A stretch of DNA of 42,614 bases from Bacteroidales bacterium. GTDB lineage: Bacteria; Bacteroidota; Bacteroidia; Bacteroidales; Tenuifilaceae. Within the stretch, counting starts at the first letter, position 1; the number at the start of each line of letters is the position of its first letter. The stretch spans positions 1 through 42,614 of the forward strand of contig JAFGDZ010000017.1 in NCBI GenBank assembly GCA_016931855.1, read 5' to 3'. Of the stretch, positions 1-9,400 are shown one piece after another. A model generated the notes under the pieces. The model worked only from the letters and a program-made list of their open reading frames with translations. It had not been told where the DNA came from and did no database searches. Position numbers and translations under genes: made by a program.

Positions 1-1
1 C

Positions 2-2170
2 GAGCTTTGGAAATACCAGTGGGACTTAATTCATAACCCAGAGACCATCCTGCTCGGGTTTATGCAGGATGAGAGTGAGGGGGCAGCTGTCCTAGAAAAT
101 GAAGCAGGGGCGTTAGGAAGGCTAGTAAAGTCGATCAACTGTGCTATTAATAGAAAAAGAAGTTCAGTTAAACTTTTCATGCCGAAAACCACTATCAGAG
201 CATCTGTATCAAATATGGTATCAGAACTGTATCTGACAGGAAACCCTTGTAACGATGATACAGAAATAAAAGCTACGCTTTATGAAACGTTCGGGGAGGT
301 TCTGGATTTGAGCAACAATTATATAGAGGATGAATTTGATTTAACCGATATTTCGTATAACCAAACCACTAACAAAATTATTCTTAAAGGCAAGAAATAC
401 AAATTGCTCTTTACTGGTGAAAAAGAAGCTTCATGTGCTTATAGCTTTTTTAAGAATAACTTAACTGGCTCATTGCATATTCCTAAAACACCTATAAACT
501 TTACTTCATTAGAAGAGTTTCAGTATGCCTCTCCATGTGATTTGGAATATTTAAGCCTTGAAAACAGAAAAGAATTACTAAAAAAGATACAATCTGAAAC
601 TAACTGGTATAATGGGTCTTTAAAAGATTCTCGTCAAAAAATCACCATTAACGTTATTGCAACAACACCGAAAAAGGATAGAGGTAGTTTAATATCATTC
701 TTTTCTTCAAATACCGCATTGCTTAAAACACTTTACGACAGGATAGATGATTACAGGGGTGAATTTATTGAAGAGTTAAATAGTGTATATCAAGATGGAC
801 TGGGAAGTCTGTCTGGAAATAAAGTGGTAGCCATGGGCTTACAGCCCGGAGTTATGGAACAGGATATGCCTTGGTACAAGGATTTATCTTTTATGTGGGG
901 CTACTTATACACCATAAAAAAACATACCTATACCAGATATGTGTCAGCCGATAAAATATCTGTTTACATCAAAGAATACAGGGGTAAAAGTATTGGCAGG
1001 GAAGCTTTAATGGCTGATGGACAGTTGTTATGCGAAGGAAGTCCTTTTGACGTTATAAAGGGCGTAAAACTAGAAAGCGGTAAGCAAGTAGACATTCCAT
1101 TGTTTTACTTCCTCTACAAAGCAGAAGAAGGCGAAACAGACGCCATGTACAAAGACATAAGCGCACTTGGTGAGAAATCTGTAGACCTTGCTTTAATTGT
1201 GTTTGGGTTGAAGAACCTGCAAGGGGCTTCTTCATTACTGAAAGCTGAAGTAACGGCACAAAACGTTGCAAGATTATTACTTGGCTTTGGTGATTTAACC
1301 ACATTAGGTTTAGGCGAAATATGCGAAAACGGAACTTCTGAATTTTGCCAGGCTTACAAGGAATACGAGTTCTATATAAACATGGGGCTGCTGAGTGCCA
1401 ATATCCTTAACGAGTTCCCGCAACTATACAAAAACTTGAGAAAAGGTCTTGACGACCCGGCTTTGACCAAAGAGCAAAAAGACGGGTTGAGAAAAGTTTT
1501 AGGTGAAGCTGATGAAATACCTATAAGATATAATCGTGCATCTATTGCATCAATAAAAGGTTTTTCCGATGAATTATCAGAATTGCTATCTAAACAAGGA
1601 TTAACGATTGATGAATTTAAGGTATTGCAGCAAAAAACATTTGAAAGTATGACTGCTGCGGAGAAAGTTAAAATAAATGCAATTAGGAACAGTATACAAA
1701 CACCTAATTCTGAAACTCTCTTACAAAAGGTGATTCCAAAATCTGATATAGATAAATATCTTGATGGTACATATAAGCAAGTTGGCGGATATGTAAGTAC
1801 TGCAAAAGATGCAAAACACTTAAAAACTTATGATGATATTTATTATGGAATGAGGTTAGACTATAAATTGGGTGATGGGGTATCTCAGAATTTTTATTTG
1901 TCAGATGGAAGTTGTGGTGTTATCCGCTATAAAACCCCTAAAGCTAACACATTGGAAGTGCCAAAATATCCTACTGTAAATGACCCTCCTCCATTTACAG
2001 GACATGGTTTTACATCGGGGAATAATGGTAGATTAGCCGTACCTGAGTGGAAGTCTGGTTATAATACACCGGATGATGGAGCAGAATTATGGGAGGTGTA
2101 CTCCAATGGTACGGAAGTCTTGAGGGCTGTTTTTTCAAAGGTTGAAAATAAATTTATATCCGTTAAATGA
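2..2170 (+). CDS. Polymorphic-toxin-like protein, 5' end outside window
   Basis: The frame is open to the first bases of the window (upstream codons read ELWKYQWDLIHNPETILLGF before the first ATG at 62), so the real start lies to the left and the visible part is about 722 residues. The visible N-terminal two thirds has no domain I recognise. A hydrophobic stretch near residues 385-425 (counted from the ATG) could be membrane-active. The last ~130 residues look like a separate toxin module: GYVSTAKDA, then MRLDY, PPFTGHGFTS and DGAELWEV. The motif order loosely recalls ADP-ribosyltransferase-like toxins, but I cannot assign an activity. Base composition falls from 28/60 GC at 1201-1260 to 19/60 at 1681-1740, as expected for a swappable C-terminal module. 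The stop codon overlaps the start of the next small gene, the usual toxin-immunity arrangement. The delivery system would be encoded outside the window or in the missing N-terminus. Confidence 0.6.
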   Translation, partial: ELWKYQWDLIHNPETILLGFMQDESEGAAVLENEAGALGRLVKSINCAINRKRSSVKLFMPKTTIRASVSNMVSELYLTGNPCNDDTEIKATLYETFGEVLDLSNNYIEDEFDLTDISYNQTTNKIILKGKKYKLLFTGEKEASCAYSFFKNNLTGSLHIPKTPINFTSLEEFQYASPCDLEYLSLENRKELLKKIQSETNWYNGSLKDSRQKITINVIATTPKKDRGSLISFFSSNTALLKTLYDRIDDYRGEFIEELNSVYQDGLGSLSGNKVVAMGLQPGVMEQDMPWYKDLSFMWGYLYTIKKHTYTRYVSADKISVYIKEYRGKSIGREALMADGQLLCEGSPFDVIKGVKLESGKQVDIPLFYFLYKAEEGETDAMYKDISALGEKSVDLALIVFGLKNLQGASSLLKAEVTAQNVARLLLGFGDLTTLGLGEICENGTSEFCQAYKEYEFYINMGLLSANILNEFPQLYKNLRKGLDDPALTKEQKDGLRKVLGEADEIPIRYNRASIASIKGFSDELSELLSKQGLTIDEFKVLQQKTFESMTAAEKVKINAIRNSIQTPNSETLLQKVIPKSDIDKYLDGTYKQVGGYVSTAKDAKHLKTYDDIYYGMRLDYKLGDGVSQNFYLSDGSCGVIRYKTPKANTLEVPKYPTVNDPPPFTGHGFTSGNNGRLAVPEWKSGYNTPDDGAELWEVYSNGTEVLRAVFSKVENKFISVK

Positions 2171-2640
2171 TGAATGTCAGAACAGGAAACTATACAAATT
2201 ATCTTGGGTATGAATGTCAATTGTTTGAAGTTCGCACAGAAGTACCGACACTGGAAAAGGATAAACAATTTTCAATATGTTATTCTTCTGCTGAAAACAT
2301 AAAACTGGATGGCTTTCAGAAACATGCTTATGCAGATTTATTTTGCAAGACAGTAGGATATAGCGATTTAAAGAATGCCTATACTGTGAAAACCTTCGGA
2401 ATGTATAAAGGTGTTATAGTCCAAGTTTTTGGGAAGCGATTAGAAAATGTAAATATTGTGGAAGTTGGTACAGATAATAACTATGCTCTTAAAGAATTAG
2501 ACTTCTTGATGCTAGAAGAAAGTTGGTATATAAAGGATGTGAATATTGATGAAATTAGCGAAATATGGGAAGAGCGGATTGTTTTCCAAAACTTTCCTAT
2601 GCCTGAAGGCTTGAACGATAAAGTCTATTTGAAAAAGTAA
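2167..2640 (+). CDS. Candidate immunity protein for the upstream toxin
   Basis: A 157-residue soluble protein without signal peptide or membrane segment. It starts with ATGATG, overlapping the toxin gene stop by 4 bp (ATGA), so translational coupling is likely. It is rich in Glu, Asp and aromatic residues. I do not recognise a named immunity family. The role is inferred only from position, size and AT-rich composition matching the toxin module. It could instead be an unrelated small protein carried with that module. Confidence 0.5.
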   Translation: MMNVRTGNYTNYLGYECQLFEVRTEVPTLEKDKQFSICYSSAENIKLDGFQKHAYADLFCKTVGYSDLKNAYTVKTFGMYKGVIVQVFGKRLENVNIVEVGTDNNYALKELDFLMLEESWYIKDVNIDEISEIWEERIVFQNFPMPEGLNDKVYLKK

Positions 2641-2646
2641 ATTTAT

Positions 2647-2865
2647 TTATCCCGATAATGCCTGCTTAGCCCTGTAGTTTTGCACGTAGGCTTCAATAAC
2701 TTTTAGCAGGGCGTTTTTAAGTTCATCGGGCATGCTGTCAACTTCTTTAAAGAATTTAAGCAAGGTGGTGTCTTTAATGACATCATCTTTTTCGCTTCCC
2801 CGTTCGTCCGCGGCTCCAAAGCCCAGCATTACCGCGTTAGGCGGCCGGCTCCCGCTAAAGAACAT
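2647..2865 (-). pseudogene. Remnant of XRE-type HTH regulator (C-terminal part only)
   Basis: The last ~45 residues (DDVIKDTTLLKFFKEVDSMP and following, ending VQNYRAKQALSG) resemble the tail found after the helix-turn-helix in many Bacteroidota XRE regulators. The DNA-binding domain is missing. Upstream the frame runs into GC-rich, low-complexity coding (GSRPPNAVMLGFGAADERGS) and then a stop near 2911. It faces the toxin/immunity pair tail to tail. I read it as a truncated gene fused to unrelated GC-rich DNA; a short expressed protein cannot be excluded. Confidence 0.4.
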
Positions 2866-3174
2866 CGGGACAAGTTCTGCCGCCGTCGGACTATTCTTGC
2901 AGGCTCCTGCCTACGGTTATTCAATGCATAGTTTAGTTGTTTAGTTTTAGTACTCATTCCCCCACCCCTCCAATGCCAGTATTCCCACATTCAGCATCAA
3001 CCTAAACAGCCCTATACAACTCCCCCACCCCGTACATATTGGCATTCAGCATAGGGTTTCACTATATAGCAATGTGCTGCTGGTTTGCGGGATAAGGCAA
3101 CAGAACACGCAAAGTGCTGCTGGGATAAGCCTAAAATGTTACTTTTGCAGCCGTATAGCAAATAATACCCATTC
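2866..3174. other. Intergenic: GC-rich junk, direct repeats, rsmH promoter
   Basis: There is no convincing gene. Just to the left, a GC-rich block at 2835-2855 holds the small inverted repeat CCGC-GTTAG-GCGG (2832-2844), and GCAGG-CT-CCTGC lies near 2896-2908. Two imperfect direct copies beginning GTGCTGCTGG and ending GGATAAG lie at 3074-3096 and 3114-3129. A -7-type box TACTTTTG at 3140-3147 lies 27 bp before the rsmH ATG. Confidence 0.4.
3140..3147 (+). promoter_or_regulatory. Candidate -7 box for rsmH
   Basis: TACTTTTG matches the Bacteroidota -7 consensus TAnnTTTG and sits 27 bp upstream of the ATG. No TTTG -33 element is seen at the expected distance. Confidence 0.4.
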
Positions 3175-4227
3175 ATGGAAAATCAGGAGCAACCCAAGCA
3201 CGTTAGGCGGAAACGCTACAAAGGCACACACCCCAAAGCGTACCACGAGAAGTACAAGGAGCTAAACCCCGAACAGTACGCTGCCGATGTGGAAAAGATT
3301 AAGGAACAGGGCAAAACGCCTGCGGGCATGCACCGCTCCATCTGCGTTGACGAGATAATGGAGTTCCTTTGCATTAGCCCTGGGCAAACGGGTATGGATG
3401 CCACGCTGGGTTACGGCGGTCATAGCCTTGAAATTCTTAAGCGGCTACAGCCCAACGGACGGCTTTTTGCTACTGATGTTGACCCCTTTGAGCTACCCAA
3501 AACGGAACAGCGACTCCGCTCGCTGGGGTTTGGGGAGGATATGCTCTTTGTTAGGAAGATGAACTTTTCTCATATTGATGCTATTGTGGCAGAATCGGGG
3601 CCGCTGGACTTTGTACTTGCCGACTTGGGGGTATCGTCCATGCAGATTGATAATCCCCATAGGGGCTTCTCCTTTAAGGTGGAAGGCCCGCTGGACCTTA
3701 GGCTAAACCCTAAGAGTGGGATTCCTGCATCGGAGCTGCTTAGCACCATATCGCAAAAAACGCTGGAAACAATTCTAATACTAAACTCCGACGAGCCATA
3801 CGCCCAACCCATTGCCGAAACAATTAGCACTAGGGTGATGGGCGGCATTAGCATTGAAACCACCACGCAGCTAAAGGAACTTGTAGAGGAGGCTCTGCAG
3901 TTTATACCCAAGCAGCAGCGCAGGGATGAGGTGAAAAAATCGTGCCAACGAGTTTTTCAAGCCCTACGCATTGAGGTTAACGATGAGTTTGAGGTGCTTG
4001 ATACGTTCCTTGAGAAGCTTCCCGATGCCCTTGCCTCGGGAGGAAGGGTTGCCATACTATCGTTCCACTCGGGCGAGGATAGAAGGGTGAAAAAATCGTT
4101 CCAGCAGCTATTCCGCGAGGGCGTTTACAGCGAGGTGGCATCGGGGCCAGTTAGGCCATCGGCGCAGGAGTACAACACCAACCCCCGCGCGCGCTCGGCA
4201 AAGCTTCGCTGGGCAATTAAGGCGTAA
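3175..4227 (+). CDS. rsmH: RsmH-family rRNA methyltransferase (paralogue type)
   Basis: SAM-dependent methyltransferase of the MraW/RsmH family, which N4-methylates C1402 of 16S rRNA at the ribosomal P site. The 350-residue protein has a basic N-terminal extension of about 50 residues (RRKRYKGTHP...), then GMHRSICVDEI, the SAM motif DATLGYGGHS (75-84), ADLGVSSMQIDNPHRGFSF, EGPLDLRLNP and the C-terminal RARSAKLRWA. The extension and the DATLGYGGH variant fit a stand-alone RsmH subgroup rather than the copy in the mraZ-ftsL cell-division cluster, and no division gene is nearby here. The specific site for this subgroup is inferred. ATG at 3175 follows a good -7 box and gives the full extension. 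Confidence 0.85.
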   Translation: MENQEQPKHVRRKRYKGTHPKAYHEKYKELNPEQYAADVEKIKEQGKTPAGMHRSICVDEIMEFLCISPGQTGMDATLGYGGHSLEILKRLQPNGRLFATDVDPFELPKTEQRLRSLGFGEDMLFVRKMNFSHIDAIVAESGPLDFVLADLGVSSMQIDNPHRGFSFKVEGPLDLRLNPKSGIPASELLSTISQKTLETILILNSDEPYAQPIAETISTRVMGGISIETTTQLKELVEEALQFIPKQQRRDEVKKSCQRVFQALRIEVNDEFEVLDTFLEKLPDALASGGRVAILSFHSGEDRRVKKSFQQLFREGVYSEVASGPVRPSAQEYNTNPRARSAKLRWAIKA

Positions 4228-4245
4228 ACCAGAACCAGTATTATA

Positions 4246-4282
4246 GCGCTAGGATGCCCTGCTACTGCGGGTATCCTAGCGC
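4246..4282 (+). terminator. Strong hairpin after rsmH, no U-tract
   Basis: A 14-bp stem (4246-4259 with 4269-4282, one G-T pair) encloses a 9-nt loop, starting 18 bp after the rsmH stop. No T-run follows on either strand, so it is either a non-classical terminator or a 3'-end stabilising structure. Confidence 0.5.
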
Positions 4283-4341
4283 GTGGAGATAGAACTACTA
4301 AGGCAGGCCGCGTTAATCAAAATAGCATCTACATCACACTA

Positions 4342-4376
4342 CAAAAAATAGGGGGCAAGTTATGAATTTGTCCCCT
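4342..4376 (-). terminator. Intrinsic terminator of the chagasin-like gene
   Basis: On the minus strand a 9-bp stem (4376-4368 with 4358-4350, one G-T pair) is followed by a T-run (4349-4342 are mostly A on the plus strand). It lies 17 bp downstream of the minus-strand stop codon at 4393. Confidence 0.75.
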
Positions 4377-4392
4377 GCTTTCACCCCAAAAG

Positions 4393-4785
4393 TTAACCCG
4401 CTATAATATATACAGTTAGCTGCTTTATGGCTGTACTTGCCCCAGGCGGATAGAGCTCAAACCGTACCTGCCCCTCCCCTGCTTTTAGTGCGCTAAAAAT
4501 CCAAATTTGCTTTCCTAGCGCTCCTTCAGCGCTAATGGACGGTTGTAGCATTACCTCCTCAATAAGCTCGTAAACACCAGAATTATCGGATATACAGCGC
4601 CATACATAGCCAGCTAACGCATTGCACTCCTGAATAAACCATCCCAGCTCTCCGTTAACACGCATACGATTTTGGCGCTGGCTATCTAAAAGAATTTCGT
4701 CGGCAAAGCTCATTTGTGTATCTAATTTAAGCAATTGGTAACCTACGGGCTTGGCTTTTGGTAATAGCTTAGGGATACTAAACAT
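4393..4785 (-). CDS. Divergent chagasin-like (I42) peptidase inhibitor
   Basis: A 130-residue protein. The C-terminal half (GKQIWIFSALKAGEGQVRFELYPPG..., then KQLTVYIIAG) follows the beta-strand pattern of chagasin/ICP cysteine-peptidase inhibitors. The classical inhibitory loops are not intact: NPTTG is replaced around NGELGW, no clear GxGG is present, and RPW corresponds to PPG. There is no signal peptide, so the product should be cytoplasmic, unlike most bacterial ICPs. ATG at 4785 is chosen; the TTG one codon upstream is less likely. The gene stands alone between its own promoter and terminator. It may be a degenerate inhibitor or a protein that reuses the fold. Confidence 0.5.
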   Translation of the reverse strand: MFSIPKLLPKAKPVGYQLLKLDTQMSFADEILLDSQRQNRMRVNGELGWFIQECNALAGYVWRCISDNSGVYELIEEVMLQPSISAEGALGKQIWIFSALKAGEGQVRFELYPPGASTAIKQLTVYIIAG

Positions 4786-4830
4786 CAAACTGTTTTACCC
4801 TTTGGCTATGGGGTGCAAGTACCCACTAAA

Positions 4831-4860
4831 CAAATATAAACCTACCCATAATACAGCAAA
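4831..4860 (-). promoter_or_regulatory. Candidate promoter of the chagasin-like gene
   Basis: On the minus strand, TTTG at 4860-4857 and TATATTTG at 4838-4831 are separated by 18 bp, close to the Bacteroidota -33/-7 arrangement, with a 5' UTR of roughly 40 bases. The upstream box also reads TACCTTTG (4864-4857) and could itself be a -7 element. Confidence 0.45.
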
Positions 4861-4864
4861 GGTA

Positions 4865-5100
4865 GATTCACACCATGTGTTACTCAATAGCCCAATAGGG
4901 CTAGGGATAATGGGTATAGCTGGGTATAGGTATTTGCTCTGCAAGTAGCTATTCTTACTTGATTACAGATTTTAGCTGCTTATCAATGCTAGTAATAAGC
5001 TCCAATCTATTACTTGAATATCAATCAAAATCAATACGTAATTCATTGACATCCTGATTAATCAGCATTAACTTACTAAACAAAACCTACCCTTACAACC
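4865..5100. other. Intergenic without recognised gene
   Basis: Together with 4786-4864 this is a 315-bp gap between divergent genes. Apart from the minus-strand promoter I see only AT-rich DNA; no RNA gene or coding sequence is supported. Confidence 0.4.
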
Positions 5101-6390
5101 ATGAGAAACTTGCTGATTTTGGCTGCATTGCTGCTTAGCATGGCAGGAACAGCTCAGGAGGATATTGCGCTTAGGTTTACTAGGCCGCGCGGCGATCAGG
5201 GAACAAATATCAAATTTAAGATTAGGGTACTAGACTCAATGCACGAGATTGGGGACGGTGAAACCATTACTTTTAGAGCTACGCCTAGCTATACATCGGC
5301 GGTTAAAGTTGAGTGCATGGCTCCCAAAGGGGCTCAAAGTGTTTACTTTTTTAATCCCGACAAGGGAAATGCCTACCTTTTTGAGGTGGGGTACAAGCCC
5401 GCTGGCGTCTATATTAAGCAGCTTAGCCAAATGAGCATTGCCGAAATGGAGCGCGAGCAACCCAGCCCAAATGCAGAACTGCTGGCTCCCGTTGTAGAAA
5501 AAGCTGCTCCTCCCAAAGAATTACCCAATACCGTTGTAGCAGAAACGGTTACCCCACACACACCAACCAATACTAATGTAACAGAAGCTGCTCCAGTTCA
5601 AACGCCACCCGATACTATAACGGTAAAAAAGGATACAACCATAGCCAACGAGGTTGACACTAACATTAAGATTAACCGAAAGAAAGGGAGCATTGCGCTT
5701 ACCTCGGAGCAGATTCACAGCTCCGATACCATTAGGCAGGCTTGGCTTGAGAAGGGTGGAAAAATTAGGTACGACTCCTACCTCCTAACCGCACTATACT
5801 TTAGAATGGATATTGAGAATTATGGCCCAATTTCTGGGTACGGCGGCGGTTACTCTGTGGCACAAAACTGGATTGACCTAAAAATACCACAGTACAAAAC
5901 GGGGCTATCCACATGGAGTAGCCTAAATATGGGCTACGGGCTGGATATGAACCTGTTTTTTACCGATTACACCATGGAAATGGAGTCCTTATCAACAAAA
6001 ATTAGCAGCCTAAACATTTCCATGCTAATAAATGGGAATTTTGGTTGGACCATTGGTCTAGGGAAGTTCCTAGACGAGGCAAACTGGAAGGGCGTTGCGC
6101 TAACGCTTAAGTACAGACCATCAATAAATATGACCAACACCATTTCTACCATCGAAATGAAAAGTGACTCACCCTACTTCCCCGATCAAACCACCAGCGA
6201 CTCCAATACCGATATCATGCTAAACATGGCTGGTTTAGGGTTTGATATTGAGTTCTCTAACTTTACCGCCACCATGGCGAAGATTGCACCCAAGCCAAAA
6301 TCTAAGTTCGCATTCTTCCTACTTCCTCCCATTGGCGATAATCCGCTATTTGTATCGGTAAGCTTTGGTATGACCATATACTCCCGATAG
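5101..6390 (+). CDS. Secreted beta-rich protein, possible outer-membrane barrel
   Basis: A 429-residue protein with a clear signal peptide (MRNLLILAALLLSMAGTAQ). Residues ~20-110 look like a beta-sandwich domain, and ~120-185 form a Pro/Thr/Val-rich linker. The C-terminal ~220 residues alternate polar and aromatic/hydrophobic residues in strand-like segments and end in FVSVSFGMTIYSR, as many Bacteroidota outer-membrane barrels do. I recognise no named family. It is monocistronic, bounded by a strong terminator. Function unknown; envelope location is inferred from the signal peptide and strand pattern. Confidence 0.6.
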   Translation: MRNLLILAALLLSMAGTAQEDIALRFTRPRGDQGTNIKFKIRVLDSMHEIGDGETITFRATPSYTSAVKVECMAPKGAQSVYFFNPDKGNAYLFEVGYKPAGVYIKQLSQMSIAEMEREQPSPNAELLAPVVEKAAPPKELPNTVVAETVTPHTPTNTNVTEAAPVQTPPDTITVKKDTTIANEVDTNIKINRKKGSIALTSEQIHSSDTIRQAWLEKGGKIRYDSYLLTALYFRMDIENYGPISGYGGGYSVAQNWIDLKIPQYKTGLSTWSSLNMGYGLDMNLFFTDYTMEMESLSTKISSLNISMLINGNFGWTIGLGKFLDEANWKGVALTLKYRPSINMTNTISTIEMKSDSPYFPDQTTSDSNTDIMLNMAGLGFDIEFSNFTATMAKIAPKPKSKFAFFLLPPIGDNPLFVSVSFGMTIYSR

Positions 6391-6405
6391 GCTGGCGCAC
6401 ACCAT

Positions 6406-6437
6406 AAAAAAAGCCGAGCGGTGTGCTCGGCTTTTTT
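6406..6437. terminator. Bidirectional intrinsic terminator
   Basis: A perfect 9-bp stem (6411-6419 with 6425-6433) with a 5-nt loop is flanked by an A-run and a T-run. It serves both the plus-strand gene ending at 6390 and the minus-strand Tricorn gene ending at 6459. Confidence 0.9.
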
Positions 6438-6458
6438 ATGTAAAACAAGGTAATGCTT

Positions 6459-9400
6459 CTACTTATTGGTCTCCTTTAGTAGCACCTCAACGGCTTTTTC
6501 AAGCTGCTGATCGCGCCCCTTAGCAATTTCCTCAGGGGTGTTCTTAACCACATAGTCGGGAACAGCCTCAAGGTTTTCCATCCAGGTACCATGAATATCC
6601 TTTGCGCTAACAGGAACCATACCCCAAAGGGTTTCGCCATCGCTAAGCATTTCCCAGCCAGCAAAGCTACAAGTACCAGGTACAGGCATACCAATCATTT
6701 TGCCAATGCCCAACTGCTGATATCCGCAGGCAAAGCAGCTAGCATCGCTATAGTTTGACTCACCCACTAGGGCAACGGTTGGCTTGGTCCAACGGAACGA
6801 TGGCTCGTAGCCCAGTGCGCGGGTCTCGGTGGTGTACTCAATAAACTTGTGACCAGTAAAAAACATGGCAAGATCGGCCACAAGGTCGCCACCGCCATTA
6901 AAACGGGTATCAACCACAACGCCCTTACGGTTGTGGTACTTACCCATCATCTCGCTGTAGGTATCGCGGTATGGCCCATCGCCCATGCCTGGGATATGCA
7001 CGTAGCCCAGCTCACCACCGCTTAGGCGGTCAACCTCTTCCCTGTTCTTCTTAACCCAACGCCTGTATAGCAGCTGGCTCTCCTCGCCAAGCGATATGGG
7101 CTTAACAGTAATTTGCTGAGCTTTACCCGTTGCTGGGTCAAAAATATCGAGTAGCATAAACCTATCGGCCTTACGGTTTAGGTATGCAGCATAATCGGTG
7201 TTAGCAGCAATGGTCTCGCCATCAATCTGACGGATAATCATACCCGGTTTTACGCTGAAACTAGCCTTATCGAGTGGTCCCTCCTCAAGCACTTCGGCAA
7301 TTTGCAGCCCGTCGCCTGTGTGGCTATAGTTGGCAAATACGCCAAGCGATGCGGTTCTGTCGCCATCGGATGGGCGGTAGTAGTATCGTGCGCCAGAGTG
7401 CGATACGTTAAGCTCGCCTAGCATTTCCGATAGCATCTCAGTAAAATCGAAGCCAGTGCCAATGTATGGCAAGTACTGCTTGTAGTGCTGGGTTAACGTA
7501 TCCCAGTTTATGCCGTGATAGCTTGATGTGTAGAAGCCACGCTTTGTGCGTAGAACAACATGGTTAAACATGGCCTCGCGCTCGGCATAACGATCCATGC
7601 GAATCTCAGAGCTAATCTTTACCCCTTCACGTTTTCCTTTATCAACATCAACTTTATATATTCTACCATCGGCCAAAAGGAACAGATTCTTCATCTCCTT
7701 ATCCCACTCAAAAGATCCTGAACGAGCATCCATTGCAATTTCCATTTTGGCCTCGTTGGAACGGAGCTTCACGCTCCAAAGGTTGTAGCCCTTCTCAAAA
7801 CGGGCAAGGTAGTAAAGGGTTTCTCCATCCTTAGATAGCACAGCATCGGCAATTGATGCGGAGTTAATGGTTAGGCGGGCAAAACGCTCGGTTAGGTTAT
7901 CCCAATCAATCTTAAGCGATGAGTCGGGCTTTGCTGCATCGTCCTTTTTCTTCTTTTTATCCTTACTCTCCTCTTTTTTCTTGGCATCATCCTTAGCTTT
8001 CTTCTCCTTCTCCTCTATAGCCTTAAGCAGCTTGTACTCCTCCTCATCAAGCTTAAACTTATCCCACGCATCGCGGGTAAGGAACATGCTAAACACATCA
8101 ACCTGACGCGAGCCGCTGTTGGCTGCGCTACGAAGTCCCTTGCGGGTTGAGAACCACAAAATTTGCTTGCCCTTGTTAACCCACTTAGCACCATAATCCT
8201 CATAACCACTCTGGGTGAGATTGGTAAATGATGCGCTACCATCAACAGGAATAAGTATTACCTCGCCATTGGCCATGGTTGGAGAGTAATCGGCAAGCAG
8301 CCATTTGCTATCGGGGCTCCAGGTAAAGTACTGTCCGCCATCGCTCATGTAGTAGAGCTCATTGGGTGTTAACAAAGTACGCTGCTCCTTGGAGTCTAGG
8401 TTCATCACCTTTAGGGTTGTACGATTCTCTATAAAAGCAATCATTTTACCGTCGGGAGAGATAAGAGGCTGGTAGTTATCGTTCTCGTTGCTAAGCAAAA
8501 CCTCCTCCTTTATAAGGGTTGATGCAAAGAAGAAAGGCTCCTCGGCGCGTACCTTGCTTGCCTTAAATACCTGCCAACGGCCATCGCGCTCGCTGGCATA
8601 CACAACAGATTTACCATCGGGGGTAAAGCTAACAAAGGCCTCCTTTTCTGGAGTGGTTGTAATACGCTTGGTAAACTCGCCATCAACAGCGGCAACAAAT
8701 ACCTCGCCACGGGCAATAAAGGCAACCTCTTTGCCATCGGGCGAAACGGCCATCTCGCTAACATTACCGTTGATACGGATTAGCTGCTCGCGGTTAACCT
8801 TTTCGTCGCCCTTAACGGTGATGCTCACCTTTGCTGGGCTACCACCCTCGGTAAGAGTGTAAATCTCGCCATCGAAACCAAAACAGAGTGTTCCGTTGTG
8901 GCTAAGGCTTAAAAAGCGAACGGGGTGCTCCTTAAACGAGGTAACGGGCACGCGAGGCGCATTAGGCTGCAGGTTCTGTTTGTAAACGTTAAATGTTCCT
9001 GGCTCCTCGGTTAGGAAGTAGATAGCCTTATCGTCGGCAGTAAGCACAGGGTTACGATCTTCGCCCTTAAAGGAGGTTATCTGGGTATGCTTGCCTGTTT
9101 CGGGCTCATACATCCATATATCGCGGGCAATGGATGATTGGTGGTGCTTACGCCACTCGTTTTCCCCACCCTTTTTATCGTGGTAAACTATAAATTTTCC
9201 GTTTGATGCAAATTTAGCCGCTTCGGCAGGAGTGGTTAACACCTGAGTAACCCTTCCACCGTTAACAGGAACGGAGTAAAGTTCGGGCTGCGAACCTGCT
9301 GGGTACTGCCTATGCGATACCAAATCCTGACGTGCAGCGCCAAATAGCACAGCATCGTTGGTTGTGGTAAAGGTTTGGGGCAGCTCATCGGCCGAGTGGT

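Noticed and set aside
7867-8106. Ser-rich plus-strand frame
   Set aside because: Antisense of the Lys/Glu-rich linker of the Tricorn gene; composition is a mirror of those codons.
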